64,000 nt of DNA, from the NCBI RefSeq assembly GCF_949628265.1, contig NC_088787.1:9352501-9416500 (forward strand). The letters run 5' to 3'. This document shows positions 13,101 through 27,600 of the stretch, in pieces. The position numbers and the translations under genes are program-made. Within the stretch, counting starts at the first letter, position 1. Each line of letters opens with the position of its first letter. Under the pieces are notes generated by a model that saw only the letters and a program-made list of their open reading frames with translations, did not search any database and was not told the DNA's origin. Source of the DNA: Cloeon dipterum. Its lineage: Eukaryota > Arthropoda > Insecta > Ephemeroptera > Baetidae.

Positions 13101-14247
13101 AACTCATATTTTGGTAATCTAACATCCTCTTGATTTTTTTTTAATTGCCTTTTAAAATCGCGCTACGCACGTTTCTCAATTTTAAATATTTCCAAAATAA
13201 CTCGATTACACTGTAATCAAATGATGAAAACTAAACTGACGCAAAACATGATTTCGTCCTGGTCCCGGCAAAATTGCGTAACTTTCAGCAACCAAACGCG
13301 AATTTCCTTGTTGCAAGAAAAGGTCAATAATCAATTAGACAATGAAAATTTGGATGTTTGTTGAACGTTGCGCAATTTTGCCGGGACAAGGACGATTTAT
13401 TGGTTAGTCTTTGTCCTATAAGCACCCTAATTTTTAAATTAAAATTCATGAAAAAAGGATTTTCAGGATGAATATAATGGGAAAAAATATTGCGCTGCAA
13501 TGTTTACTTTTTGACGGCCGCAATCGCTGCCCTATTCAAAATTGTTTTTCCTATTTTTTATTTTCTTATATTTATTTTTACTACCTGGTAGTAAAGCTAA
13601 ATACTATTTTACATTTGATTATTAAAAAATTGTGTATCCAGAAAAAATGAGGACTGAAATTTCTCAATTTCCCTTTGCTTTATTTAATAATAATATTTAT
13701 TTACCAGTACCCTCCTGCATTTTTCTTGTATTTTACATATTCTATCAAAATGACGCCAAAAATTTGTTTTAATTTCTGTTCCCAATGAATTTTTCGAATA
13801 ATTTAATTTCAATATCTTCACATTGAGTCAAAAAATAAAAATAACAGATTAATTTTTCTGTTCTTATTTCTGCAGGTAGAGCAACTGTTGCAAAAGCAGG
13901 AGAAACGTCAGCGCGCTCGCAAGTACGAGGTGATCCGCTCGTACTCAGGGTCGTGGCTGCCGGTGACGCACGGCTTCTACACCTTCTTCTGTCCGCCGTA
14001 CAGCGACGAGCCGCGGCTGCGGCTACGCCAGGGCAGCATCGTGCTGGTCACCAGGTGGAAGAAGCACTGGCTCTTCGGCGAGCTCGAACTGCCCGCCGAC
14101 AACGGCTTCAAGGAGAAGTGGCGGCTGCGCGGCTGGTTCCCGAGGAGCGTGGTCGTCGACCTGGTGGACGTTGTTGATGACGACGAGGACAGTGAGGAGG
14201 AGCAGGAGCAGCAGGTCACGGCCAAGGAGAGGAAGAAGAGGAAGTGA
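10101..14247 (+). CDS. ZDHHC6: Palmitoyltransferase, ZDHHC6 type (DHHC plus SH3-like)
   Basis: Predicted 404-residue multi-pass S-acyltransferase of the ER; human ZDHHC6 is about 413 residues. Exons: 10101-10155, 10266-10447, 11848-12096, 12623-12757, 12818-12958, 13018-13098, 13876-14247. The cysteine-rich domain starts near residue 91, includes APRSHHCRKCNRC, and has the catalytic DHHC tetrad at residues 116-119 followed by PW. Two hydrophobic segments precede it and two follow (exons 3 and 4). Exon 7 encodes a variant SH3-like domain, found in ZDHHC6 among DHHC enzymes, then an acidic stretch. The last residues are KKRK, a dilysine (KKxx) ER-retrieval signal like that of human ZDHHC6. Intron 4 uses a GC donor (GCAAGC at 12758). 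ZDHHC6 in mammals palmitoylates ER proteins such as calnexin; the substrate here is unknown. Confidence 0.92.
10770..11168 (+). repeat. Dispersed repeat R, copy in ZDHHC6 intron 2
   Basis: A roughly 400-bp copy starting near TAAAGAGGATTTATACTGCA and ending in an ATTCAAATAATTTTCAATT-like tail. It shares blocks with other copies in the window: GGAAAAT-CTTGTTGCCAATGC, CTGTCTCCTTACTTGAAAT, TCGACGAGAGG and AAGAAAATGTGGTCAAGCGC. It has no coding capacity and I cannot see clear terminal repeats, so its class is unknown. Confidence 0.75.
13253..13400. repeat. Short foldback element in ZDHHC6 intron 6
   Basis: Two arms of about 28 bases, at 13255-13283 and 13368-13398, are near-perfect inverted repeats; both contain GCAATTTTGCCGGGAC or its imperfect complement. 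They enclose about 85 bases of unrelated sequence. This shape fits a small foldback MITE. Flanking ATTT on both sides may be a short target duplication, but it is too short to be sure. Confidence 0.55.
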
Positions 14248-14441
14248 CGGTAGTGCATATACATACATGCCGCCACTCGCCGAAGCATTTCAATCTAGTC
14301 GTAAACGCGTGTTTGTGTCGGAAAAGTGTTGCTGCCCATCCGAAACGGGTGAATTTATTCGTATTTCATTCCGTGTGACTTTGCTCTACTGCTATCTCTT
14401 TAGTATTCAATTCATTATTTTGTTACGTTATTTGTTTTTCT

Positions 14442-14447
14442 AATAAA
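14442..14447 (+). terminator. Polyadenylation signal of the ZDHHC6-like gene
   Basis: An AATAAA lies 195 bases after the stop codon and is followed by a T/G-containing stretch. It is the first hexamer downstream of the coding region. Confidence 0.6.
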
Positions 14448-14584
14448 ACGGCTTCAATCTCCACTCAAGTGTTTTAATCAGTCGCTCTTGCACCTGAATT
14501 ATTTTTTAATGTTGGAGAGAAAATAGAAGGACAGTTGTACCACCAAAAGGGCTATAATACTTGCAATTATTTCTTCTTTTGGAG

Positions 14585-14862
14585 CAGCGGGGACCAGATT
14601 TGCGCGACGCGCAGATATGGTGTCGGGTGGAGTATGGCGCGAAAAAACGGTCACGTAAAATTACGCGAAAAGAACCAAATTTTCGTCAATATTGTGACGT
14701 AATTTGCATTACTTGTGGACTAATTGTGTCTTTTAGATTGTAAAAACAAACTCTTGACACTCGTACGGTAATCCAAAGAGAACTTTTTGTTTCCCTCATT
14801 CAGACGCCATCTTGGATCTGCGCAGTGGGAACCAATTTTATCGCACATCTTACCCCCTGCTG
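14585..14862 (-). mobile_element. hAT-type MITE, copy 2
   Basis: About 278 bp in the opposite orientation to copy 1, between ZDHHC6 and tolloid. It is flanked by a perfect 8-bp duplication, TTTTGGAG, at 14577-14584 and 14863-14870. It begins CAGCGGGGACCAGAT and ends CCCCCTGCTG. It has no coding capacity. Confidence 0.88.
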
Positions 14863-15644
14863 TTTTGGAGAACAAAATCAAAATAGGGAACTGTTTAAAT
14901 GCGTACATCGAAAACCGCTTTATCGCAAATAAATAAATTTATTTTTCTTTAGAACTTATAATTTGGAAATTCCACGCAAAAATAAAAATAAAATTGAAAT
15001 TACTGTCATTTATGATATTTCTTAAGGAAAGTTTTCTACACTCAACACTGCAAATTGAATGTTAAATCGGTTATATTATAAAATCTATAAAAATTATATT
15101 TTTCTGAACGTATTCAGCAAACAATATAAGAATGATTATTTTTTTATTAAGTTATTAACATTAAAAAAATATAAAACCTATTATAATAATACAAGATAAT
15201 TATATAAGGGCGCATAGACCAACAAGACTTGGTTTGTCGAAAAGATATAAAAATAAAAGAGGTGCAGAGCTATTACTACCGGTTTTTTACACCAAGAATT
15301 TATTTAATCGAAAAATCTTGAAAGAAATATGAAAGAAAAATACAATATGCAAAAATTGAATCCTTAGGAGACAGCAACGAACGCAAAGGTGCGTCGGCGA
15401 CCTCTACACGGACGGTGCTGCCGCCGCGGGGGCGGCCGGAGGCGCGTGGCTGGGGCGGTCGGTTGGTTGGTGGGTCGGAGGGAGAGCCACCCCACCACCG
15501 CTGGCGGGCCGCGAGCGGCGGCAGTCGGCGGTGTCTGTCGTCGGCGTGCGCAACGCGGTCCGCGAGCCGTCCCGCAGACACACACACACACACACACAGA
15601 AGAGAAAGATCAGGCAGCCGCAGGAGAAAAGGAAGCTGGAGAGC
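14863..15644 (+). promoter_or_regulatory. Tolloid promoter and 5' UTR
   Basis: AT-rich DNA gives way at about 15365 to a strongly GC-rich stretch running into the tolloid start codon. It includes a (CA)n run at 15580-15597. The block around 15505-15565 (GTCGGCGGTGTCTGTCGT and flanks) recurs upstream of both protease-less tolloid paralogues and in their relics, so it marks the part of the promoter/5' UTR that was duplicated. An open frame runs in phase upstream of the chosen ATG, from an ATG at 15531. Confidence 0.5.
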
Positions 15645-18600
15645 ATGCGGCTCGTGCTGGCCGCCCTGGCCGCGCTGGCCGTGCAGGCGGCCGCCGAGCT
15701 GAGCGTGCAGCAGGCGCTCGCGCTCGTCAACACCGGACACCGCATCTCTGAGGACATCGACATCGACCCTTGCAAGAAGAGTAAGTAGTTTTATTTTGAT
15801 AAAATGTTTAATTTGATCTTAAGATTTCAATTGGAAAATTTATTTTGGATTAAATTAGATTTTTAAGCAGGATTGAAATAAATTCCAAAAATTGTGCAAC
15901 CAATGTTTTGATTATTTTGTATTATATGAATGTTCAAAATGAGGAGTTTTAGTAAAATTTTAATTTTGTATTTAAATTAAACTCTTCTGAACAAATTTTT
16001 GGTAAATTTCTATTCATCTCTCATCTTACTGTCAGTTAAATCTCTTTATATTCCACGTGATTTTTGTTTGTTTTTCATATTTTTGCTCATGAGTCCTAAT
16101 TTGAGGTCAATTTGAGTTAATTTTTTAAATTATAAAATTTAATTAAAAAAAAATCCGAAATTGCAATATAATTTAGAGAGGATAAACTGTATTATCAGCT
16201 CTTTTTCTCTTGTTTTGCTTCAATCGATTGTTCTAGAGGGTTTTTCCACAGTGAATTTGAGTATTTACGCATCCCCCTTCACAGTCCGTTTGTTTGCTGT
16301 TTGCTCTGACCATATCGCGATAAAAATGCTGCGCACCACAAAATTTTATTTTCGTCAGAAAACAAAAAAAAATCATTAAAAATCTAAAATTTGAATCACG
16401 CAGTTTTATTTTGCATTCAATTGATTGTCCTGAGGGGTTTTCCGATGAATTCAGAACTTTTCCTCCTTCATCCGAACTCGTTCCCAGCTGTTAGTCCGTC
16501 TTTGTCAGCATGTTTGCTCTTCTCTCGCAGAGCACTGATTGATCGTCATCAAAAGTAAACAAACACGTTTATATACAATTAAATAAATACAACTATAACT
16601 CCCTTTATCACACGCGGTGTGAGAATGACAAACGGACGTACTTTTCTCCGCTCTTCGCGGTGAAAATGATGCAGCCCGCGTTAAAATTTTCGTAACTGTA
16701 CAAACAGGACTGAGAGCTAGTGAAATTCCAGGAAAATTACTCGTCCTGCCCTGAGGAGGATGTGTGATTTTTCTCTGCTCTCGGTCGTTCCGATTTTCTC
16801 TCCTTTGTCAGCGCGCGGCATTGAGGAAAATAATTGTGGCTCAACTGCTCAACATGCCTGTCAAAATCCGCACACGAGGTTTTAAAAGCTATTGTGAACG
16901 ACAGTCGCGGGTTGCAGCCGTCAGAAGTCACACACATGTCAATGCTGCGCCTGTCGTTTGCTGACAATCACACCGACAGGACAAGATCATTTGTGGGAAT
17001 TCGCTGGATTTACTCAATTTACACTGCACAGATTTGGATCAGTGTATTTTTAAGCATTCGTCTAAATTCATTTAGCATAAAATTATGATTTTTACGATAG
17101 AACTCTACATTAATGAATAACACGAAGATAAAAGTCAAGGACTTTTAACTAATTAAATTAATTAAGTATCTTACTAATTAATTACTGTTGAATTAATTAA
17201 ATTGCATCAATACAAACATGTCATATTACAGAGGAAATAATTAAATAAAATGCATCTCAAGAACACGAAAGTCAAACTATTTCAATAAAAACATATCATC
17301 GTTCTTAATAGGTTATTATTTTTTTAATTTAGTTTGTTTTACCGGGGTTGATTACAGAAATCTCAGAGTCAAATCACTAGTTTTCAAATAGCAACTTTTC
17401 CAAAATGTGAAATAATTTCCAAATTATTTTCCTGAACTTCAAAATATTTAATTTAAAACTTTTAAAAAATAATAAACCATCAATTTCTGGTCGCAAAAAT
17501 GTGTCCTTTATTAAATCGAAATTTTGAAAATGAAATACTTCCAAATTTGGACCAAAATTAAACCATCGCTATAAGTCATTAAATCTGTGGAAAATAATTT
17601 TAATGTTGTTTGGAAGTATTGGGTTTCCTCCGAAACTTGTAATGTCTCTTTTAGCCAATGGTGATTAATAAAATACCTGTAAAAATTATAATTTATCATC
17701 GCACAAAGTATAGAGTTGGGTTTCTTATTGGCTTTCCAATCGACTTAATTACCTATTTTTTATTCCACTATTTATAGCATAGGGTACATTAACAAACCGT
17801 CTGAATTTTTTGTTCAGGTTTGGGTAAACAATTTTGTCTTCAATAAGTCTACTTTATATTTTCCTACTTCATATGCCAAAATTTTTTATCTATAAAGGAG
17901 TTCGGAGAGTAAAGATTCTAATTTATGGTTGATTTTCAATATTCACGAGTTTGAAAACGAAGAAAGATGTTAAAAACGCGTTGAAGGAATATTTTCACAT
18001 CCAACTAAGAAATTTCCCTTTAAATTAGTATCATTTTCATTCATTATCGGTCTAAACATTAAATTTCACAACCTGCTCCAGCGCGAACGGGAAAAATTTG
18101 TCTAAAATTGTGTTCTGGAACCATTTGAAATTTACAAATCTGTCAGCCCGGAATTATTTACTTGTTGTGAGTTTTATATTCAATAAATTATATGTAATTT
18201 TACTACCACAATCCACTTCTTTTTATAGAAGAAGAAATTTATTAAAAAAAACATTCACTTAAAACTTGTGCTATTTCTGGAATGGAATTTCCTAATGCGA
18301 TTTTAAATAACTCCGCCCAACCGCATGAGAGAGGTATTTTGCATTTAAATATATATGGGAGGGAGAATGTAGAGCGAAAAATTAAAGCAGTGTGTAAACT
18401 GCAGTTGACTTCGGACAAGGGAGTTATGCGCTATAAATTTCAGTGTGGAACAAAACGCAGTGGCAGGTCACGGTGCTTAATTAAAAAGCCGCTGTTATTT
18501 TGTATTCAGCAGGCGGATGCAACTGCGAATTTAATTGCTGCCAACAAAAGTTTGTAAAAAGCCGACTTTGCTGTCAGCTGAATTTAATACTTGTCGACAG

Positions 18601-21600
18601 TTGCTCTCTTCAAAGTCTGTCTTGTACGGATTCACCGACGACGAGTCTCAGAGTGCAGAGTGCAGACAATTAGTAAATAGAAGAGTAGTCTTTCATTTCT
18701 TTGTGTCTCATCGCGATGACTTCTTATTGCAGCCGCCGCAGATGAGAATGACGAGATTATTTATTTTTTCATCTGTTTGATGCATAGCAAGCCGCCCGAG
18801 AGCTTGAAAAGCGTCGTTCTCATACAATTCCTCACCTTTTTTTTTGTATAAGGAAGGGGTTTACGACCTAATTGCGGTAATCACATAATTGCGTTTAGCA
18901 CGAATCTGCAATTGATGTTAAATTCAGTGATGCAGAGAGGAAATGGTCTGTGCGAAAGTGAAACTGTACACGCTCCATAAATACTTTTCGGTGCCCGGTA
19001 ATTTTAATTGATTACGAAATACCAGAGGAAATCTTTGCAATAACAATTAATTTAAATAAAATCTGGCTTAACTTTTAAATCTCTGCATATTTATGGATTT
19101 CTAAACTACTCGAAAATATATTTAGATTATGAAATTTAAGCTTTCAAGACAACACAAAATTTAAAGTTTGCAGCAGTACTGTTCCGATTTTATTAAAATT
19201 ATCTCATTTTTATTCCTGTCTTTGCTCCAGGGTGTTGGGCAAGGACGCTCTTTACGTAAATCACAGTCTGTATAGGTTAATCCGAAAAGGCTCGTTCGTA
19301 ATCTAAATCAGAGAGCTATAATAATGAGATGAAATGGGAGCACCATATAACTATAATCTAATTTATTTCTGTACTTTCTTTTTCTTTTATGACTATGAAA
19401 ACATTGCAATGAATTTTGGTGTTTTAAAGTGGATCTACAGCATATTTTTTTTATTTAATTTTACCAGTAACTTTCTCTTAAGTTTGGGATAGTGCTAAAT
19501 TTGCACAGGATATGCCGTTTAAATTTCTGAGGAAATTGGCTCCAAAGTTTGCACGCAAATCAATCGGCGTGAGCTGAATCCCTAGTGAAAATCATGATGT
19601 GTTTCACCAGAAAAAATTTGCCACACAATTTGCACGTCATTGGTTAGATCACGATTAAATAAGGACTTCAAATCAAGCCTAAATAGTTTTAACTTTCGAA
19701 AAATTTGGTAAAAAATCTGAAATTTTAAATTTTCTAGGTCCTGATTGAAAAGGTAGACACAGAGGAACAGACTTTCCCTTTACATGACAACAATTGAAAA
19801 TCATTTGAATTGTTGGATGCAATAAGTAGTTGGTCGATGGATAATTTGTTCTTGATTGTTGTAAAATTTCAAATTTTCTCCAAAATTTCCAGCGCTTGAC
19901 CACATTTTCCTGGCAGATTTCGATTCCTCTCGTCGAGATCTGTCCAACAGCGTGTGAAACCTTTTAGGAAAACTCTTTTTTGATAAATAAAATAGGATTT
20001 CAAGTAAGGAGACAGTCCTTACCATTTGAAAAGCATTCTAACTTTGCAGCCACTTTTCTTAAAAAATTACGGTGCTAATTAAATAAAATTTGGCTTCAAC
20101 TTAATTGTAAGGGACGAGTCTTTGCATTGGCAACACAGAAAAAAAGCTATGAAAACTCAAAATGTTATTGAATTGAGGGGTAAATTAGAAAATTACTTTT
20201 TTCGACCAGACACAAAATAATATAAAAAAAGTATTCAGGTGATTGCAAAAAAATCATTACGAGTTTCCGATGCAGCGGCCGGCCGAGATGGACTGACTGT
20301 GGAGAGCGAGAGAGGCATTCGGCTGCATTATTGATCAAAAGAGAGGGCACGAGATGGGCCTAGTGCACGTGAACGCGGGTATTATGCAGCTGGGCTGAAA
20401 GCGCCTGCCTGCCTGCCTGCCCGCCGGCCGCCGGGTGAAATTGTACTTTGTTGACACTTGATCGCGTATGCGTGCAGACACCGGGCCAAGAAGCGGCCGA
20501 GGGAGTAGTCGAGCCAAAAGGTTGCAGAAAACCTACCTCAAGCAGAAACGGATGGCCGCCGCCACCGCCGCTGCTTTCGTGCGGCTTTTCTCGGTATGGC
20601 AGCTCGAAATTTTTGCCATATTTGCGTGTCTGCCGTTTTTTTGCCCGGCTTTGCGCGTGGGAAACGTTCACAACATGACTCACTTTTTGCCTCAGTGAAA
20701 TTCGATTGTGGCAGGGCCGAGATTTCTTGAGACATTGAAAAAAAAATGGTTGGGAACGACTCCATTTGAAACTCGTTTAAAATATGGGTCTTTTCCGAGA
20801 GTGACAAAGTGATACGGTCTCAAACCTTTGAGTTTTCATCCTGGTGTGCTTTACATAAGGTCCAAAATAAATGTCATGCAGTTTTTTTTATAAAATTGGG
20901 GTGAAATGTGGGATTACGAGCCTCTTAGTGTTAAAAATTGAGAGAATATTTATTTCTCAAGTTTTTATAATGCGTGGATTGATAAATTTTTAACAGATGC
21001 CTAATTAAAGTAAAGCTAAAGAATTAAACCCTTTATAAATTTTACTTTCTAAAAATTAGGAAATAAAGTTTAAAATAATTCCCAGGTTGCCGTTTTTAGA
21101 TAATCAGCTGAAAAGTTTGCATGTTAATCAAGCGGCGCGCACTGTCTCCTTATTGATAATCATGATTTATTTCGCCAGAAGAGAAATTTTGCTCATAATT
21201 CGCACACCGTAGGATAGATCGCGATGAGAGAGATAGAAATCAAGCGAAAAATTAATAGGAAAACCGTTTAAATTTTCGAGAAAAGTGGTAAAATTAGAAA
21301 TTTAACTGTTCCTCGGTACTGATTTCAATATTTTACATATTGGAGATAAACTTTGCTAAATTTCACAAAAAACCCTAATTAACGTCTTGGTTGGTGAGCA
21401 ACACAAATGTTCAAAATTAATTATTATTGGTTTCGGCCAATAACATCTAAATTGAAACGTTTTTTTATTTGAGAAATTTGTTAACTATTAAATAGCATCA
21501 GTGTCTATTGGTTTTTTTCCGAAAGCAAACATTTTGGAGAAAATTAATTTCAATTCTGATTTTTAATAAAATATAGTATCTCCCTAATTCGATTTTTTAA

Positions 21601-24600
21601 TACTTTTCAGTTTTTTTTTTTTAGTAAAATAACAGTCAAAATTAAACATCCATATAAAAAAGGATTCATGCTACTTGGAATATCGTCGTCAGTGTCGTCA
21701 CTCATGCATAAACTAAATAACCCCAATAATTCAATTAGAGACAAAATTACCTTGTGAATTTTTCAAAAAAGTGGCTGCAAAGTCATCACGATTTGCAAAT
21801 GGTGACGACTGTCTCCCTTCTTGAATTCTCATTTTATTTCACAATAAAAATTTCTCCAAAAAGTATCAAACACTTTATGGATAGATCTGCTTTGAGAGGA
21901 AACAAAATTAGGCAAGAAAATGCGGTCAAACGCTGTGAATTTTAAAGAAAATTTTAATATTAATATTGGAATCATTTCCTCAGGACGATAAATTGTCAAA
22001 ACTAATAACTACTTGATCAGATACTTATTGTAGCTCTGTATGAATCCACTTTTACTCAGTATAATTTTACTTGTGAGAGGAAAGCTAAATTGCGTACAGT
22101 CTTCATTCCACTTATTTGAGGTGCGTAAAATTTCATGAACTATATAGTTGTAAATTCACAATCAAAAGTTTCAATCGCTGCTTCTACTTTCAAGCTTGGC
22201 TTGCGCTCGCTCTTTCAGATTTCTATATAAATGCACCGCCGATCAGTGAAATCATCATTTTGAGGTTTAAGGTCAGCAATCTCTGGTGCACTGCTCGCAT
22301 CATTTTTTATCCTGACTTTGATGTGCACTTGATATGAAACTCATAATAAATGCGTGTATGTGTGCATGGTGTGAGAACGGTCCAAAAGCTCATTTTCCGT
22401 TAGCTTATCTACTTCGAGACGGCTGCTGCTGCTGTCTGGCACACACATATATGTATTAACTGCTTCACATTCGAACATGTGCGCAAATTTTATCTGCCCA
22501 AGAGAGCTCCATGCACTTTTGATGATATCATTGCTAGGGTCAAAATCAGAAAGATTTTTTCGCAACTCTGCCCTCGTCGGCCTTAAAACGCCGAGATTAG
22601 AAACTAATTGCGCTTACCCTTCGGCCTCGATCCACTAAAATGTAGCCTGCATTTTTAGGTTTCATGATTCTAATTTATTTATGAAATAGATTTTACAATA
22701 TAGGCAAATGAAATAAGGAATGGGAGGTTAAAAAATTAAAAAAATGTGTAAAATAAAATTAATATCACACGCTCTCGTTCCTTACAGCTGCTTTTTTGGC
22801 CCTGCAGGCAGTATTTTTAGATACAAAAGTAATTTTACTGTTGTTCAGCAGAGCTAAAGTCTGATTTTTAATTTATTTAGTCACAAAAAACACGTCATTA
22901 ATTTATTGCCTGTAAAAAAAATCACCAGGTATGTTTAAAATAACGCAAAAAACAGTTTTTATATTTTTTTACAGTACTTTAGTTTGGAGAAATCTGAGAT
23001 AAAATTCATACATTGTTTAAAGTCGATTACCCCAAAATAAATGGTGTGCTAAATTAAGAGTTCAATGTTATTTATTTGAAAATAACTACTCTCTGACCTC
23101 TGACGAACAAGTTTTTCCTTGTGTCAAGGCCGAAAATCTTAGATAACGTCATTTAATTTTTATAAAATTCAAATTCTCGACCAATTTTTCTTTTTCTTTT
23201 TTAAATTTGGGGTTTGCGTGATTCATAATGCATCTAAATATTTTAATTCCAAGAAATAATTTGATTCATGTATACTTATTATTCTCTGCCTGTTAAAAAT
23301 GAATTTAATTAGCATTATTTGTCTAATTATTTTAATAAGCAAGTATTTTGGTCCTAGAACGCATGTCAGTGTTAATTTGTAGTCAAATTTATTCCTAGAA
23401 AAATCTCATTTCAAGTTAATTTTGCACAGTAACAATCCATTATCCAATTGCTATGCAAACTAGTCTAATTAAGCTCCACAAAAAAAAAACACTTCCGGGG
23501 CGTAGAAATCCAATCCCATTTCCCAGAAACGATTTTTCGCTAATTGCCTTTCATTACTGCTCTGAGCTGCATTATTTAATAAAATTGCAGAGTCGATGGA
23601 ATGACGTGGGACAAAAAACTGCGAATCGCGTTGTTCGTGATGCGCGCAGCTCGTGAAATTTTGAAACCGACTCGGATTTCAATTGCGTGCGGTTTGCGCT
23701 TTATTCAGCCTCGTACTTTTATGGCTCAATCAGCGGCCCTGCAGGCTGGCTGCGATGGATTTTCTTGATTAGTCAGTCTTTCACTGGTAATCCGCTTTCG
23801 GCGCAAAAACTGGTCTCTCTCTTAATCAGATTATAGCTCTCGGGTTAAATATTTTTGAGTTTGCCGTCTAGTTTTGCTACTTGTCTTTGATATAACAAAA
23901 AAAAATATAATAATTTTTAAACTGAAATATTGCAAAAAAATGCTTTGTTTACTTTTTTACATTTTTTTAAATAAATATTAAATTAATATATAAACTGTTG
24001 ATATTCAAATAATTAAATTCTATTATATTTTCTTTAAATTTTAACATAAAATTACTATTTAATTTATAAATTTGCATGAAAGCCGGTATTAGGATATTAA
24101 TATAAGTGAAGTCTTATTTTACAGATCTTGTCCTCAGATAAATTAAATCTAGTTTTGCAAATAAATAGAAAAATCCACGTTACCTAAATAGGCTAGAAGA
24201 GTAAGTGTCTCTCGTTGGCTGTTTTCCCTGTGCGCCGGTTTGTATTTTTGCAGCAAGTAATACACCTTCAGGGGACTGACCTTCACTTTTGCTGCTTGAC
24301 AACAACAGATTCACTCTTGGAGCCGAGTGTGCTCTTGAAATATCGCAACAATCAGGCTAATAAATCGCTTTTCAGCACTCTTTTGACAACTCCCCCTCTG
24401 GCCGTTTGCGCCGCTCGATCCGCACTCTCGGCAAGAGGATTTACTTTACAGTAGCCACCGTCGCTTAGTTCTCTTTAAAGCAGTCGAATAAAACTTACTT
24501 GCAAGAATTGCTGCAAAACGATGGATTTTTCTTGCTTTATCTGAGTCAATTTTTTCTCTTTATTTATGCAGTTTTAGACGGCTAGATTTTTTATAGAAAT

Positions 24601-27600
24601 TTTTTAAAATATAATATTTTGTAATCTTTTGACATTTTAAACTCTTTTAATTTAATCGCCCATTGAAAAGCGTATTTTGCTTTAGCAATTTGTAATTATT
24701 TATTTTTAAAATTGGTAGAAATCAAATTAGGATCATGAATTAATTAAATTTCACTGCTTGTTGCTCAATATTTCGAAAAGTTTAACAGCTTTTATCCCAT
24801 TTTTGTTTTCGTCGTCACGAACTATTAAATGGTGTGCAAATTATAGGGAAACTTTCCCTACTTGTGAAATAAAACGTGATTTCAAATAGGGAGATAGTGC
24901 TTGCTGCTTGATCCGTCTTTTTCATAAATATTAATGTTTATTTGGAAAACTGCTGCTTATTCCCAAAATTAGAGTAAATTTAAATGTATAAAAATTATTA
25001 TTTAAATTCAAATTTAACTATAATAGAGTGTTTGGCATAAAGAATGAGCCGGATTTTAAAAAGAATGAAATTAAAAATAAATTCCTATTTTATCTTGCGT
25101 ATTTATTTTCCTGTTTAACAGCTATACAATTTTTGGAGAAATGTAATAAATTTAAATTAATAATTTTTAAACTTGCACAAAACAGATCAATTTTAAGCAG
25201 GTCATCGTCATGAGATATGCTTGTCGGTTTTATCCAGTATGATTTGGGCAGGTCTATACCAAAAAAAAACTACTGTCGATTGTCTAAATTTCACAGAGAG
25301 AGCAGGCCTTAATTTTAAATTGGTACAATTTTAGGCAATATAATTACGCGCTATTTTCCATGCAAATTGCTCGCTCAAAGTTTTATAGGCCCGGCTACTC
25401 GACCTCTTTCGTGTCCTTCTCGTTTTGAGTAATTGCAGTGCAGTTTTATTTATTGCTGACGTTTTCTCATCTGCTCGGCGCAGAGATATTCGGTGTGAAT
25501 GACTCGGGCTTGTTGCTCAAGGATTTCTGTATCTGCTTCCTCTCCATCTGCATTATGCTAATATTCGCTCTCGAACTCCCGAGGCTAGGACAACCTGCAA
25601 TTTTTCGTGAGTGCGTGCGTGCGCTGTGGAAAAGTTTGCTGAATGAATTCAGCGGACAGAACTACTCATATGCGCGCGTCGTGTTGTAAATAATCTGCGC
25701 CCAGAATCGGAACGGCCGGGGAGCGCATGCAGCTAGGCAGTTTCAAAAAGCCGTCTATTCAGTGCGCACCGGCGGAAAGGAAATTGGACGGATGAATGAG
25801 ACGAAGAGATAATCTCCCGCAACGTGCTCCTTTCAGCTGATTTATTTCGCGTGTTCGAGCTGATTCAGTAAATGACCTGAAAATGATCGATGGTGCCCCG
25901 ATGCTCACAATCAGTTAGAAACCGAAATGATGCAGATCCGAGGCCAGAAATACATTCGTTTTCCCCCAGTTACTGCTTGAATGTCCCCATTTGATAAGAA
26001 TTGGTGCTGCAAAATCCTGGATATTCCTTGTTGCCATTGCATAAAACGTAAAACTCGCCTTTAAAAAAAAATTGTCTAATTTTTTATGCCCTCTTAACTA
26101 TTTTATGAGCTGTTTTTGTTGATATGTATTTAAATTTATTATTTTCTTCTAAATAAAACCCCCCTGCTCATGTGTATTTGACCAAATTTAACCAACATAA
26201 TATTTTTCAAATAAATTAAGGCAAGCCAAGAATTTATTGAACCTCATTTTGCAAACAAATATATCACAAAAGTACTAAATTCGGTTTATGGCTTCTATTT
26301 TATTGTTTAAATTAGATAATATGCGCGCAATCAGTGAAGTTATTTTTTAAGTAAAGGAAATTTGAAATTAATTTAAATTATCTACAGCGGGGTCCAGATG
26401 TGCGATAAAATTGGTTCGCACTGCGCAGATCCAAGATGGCGTCAGAATGTGGGAACTGGGAAGCAAAAAGCTCTCTTTGGATTCCCGTACGAGTGTCAAG
26501 AGTGTGTTTTTACGATTCAAAAGACACAATTAGTACAATGTCACAATATTGACGAAAACCTAATTCTTTTCGTGCATTTTCACGTGACTGTTTTTTCGCG
26601 CCATACTCCACCGGACGCCATATCTACGCGTCGCACGGATCTGGACCCCGATGATTATCTATACATTAAAAGTGTCAGATTATGTGAAGGAGATTCAAAA
26701 TAATAATTAAACCCTTCTGAAAAAAGATGAGATTCCACTCTCCTCCATAATATTTGCGTTTGTTTATTCAGAGAGCTGGAGCCGCGCGGAGAGATAATGA
26801 AATTCCAGGTGAAACGAGAGCAGACCGCGAGCAATTAATTTCTACTCTCGTATGGTACGGGTGTGTGTGAGTGTGTTTGTGTGTGTGAGCGGCCGTTGCA
26901 AACTGCGCGATAATTACTCTCGAACACGTGCTCAGGAGAGAGAGAGGGAAAAAAGTGCCGCACACAAAGGATGACTTTTAATTTGGTGTGTCGGCCGCAA
27001 AAACACGGCCGCGCGGCATATTTTTATTGCCTCTGCAGGATAATAACCGCACATACACATCAATTACTGCGCAAATTATTCGGCCATTACCGCACTTCCA
27101 AATGGCTAATAATAAAAAGCGGCGCCGCTTTAATTAAAAACGCACGCCAGATTTTTCATCCACGGGGAGCGTGGAGTGAGTCTGAAAATAATTCATTCTG
27201 TGGGATACCCGGCCGCTTTAATTTACATTTTAATATTGATGAACCGTTCCGCGTGTCAAAATATTGATCTCGAATTCGGAATTTTACGGAGCACTTCATT
27301 TGCATTGGCTCGAATAGTAAATATTTGGAGTCTTTATTTCAAGTGGATCGATACAGGGCGAGAATTGAACATTATTTGAATTGAATGGATGCAACAAGCA
27401 TCAGTTGATCGGTAAATAATTTGTTCTATAATTTGAAATAATAAAAAAGGACCTTGCTATAGTAAATATTCAATTTTTCTCTTAAATTTACACCGCTTGA
27501 CCAAATTTTCTTTGCATCAGCGGGGGCTAGATTCTTGCGACGCGAAGATATGGCGACCGGTGGAGTATGGCGCGAAAAAACGGTCACGTGAAAATGCGCG

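Noticed and set aside
15300-15775. Several 77-146 codon frames on both strands around tolloid exon 1
   Set aside because: Shadows of the GC-rich 5' UTR and exon; the real frame is set by the signal peptide and the in-phase donor at 15781.
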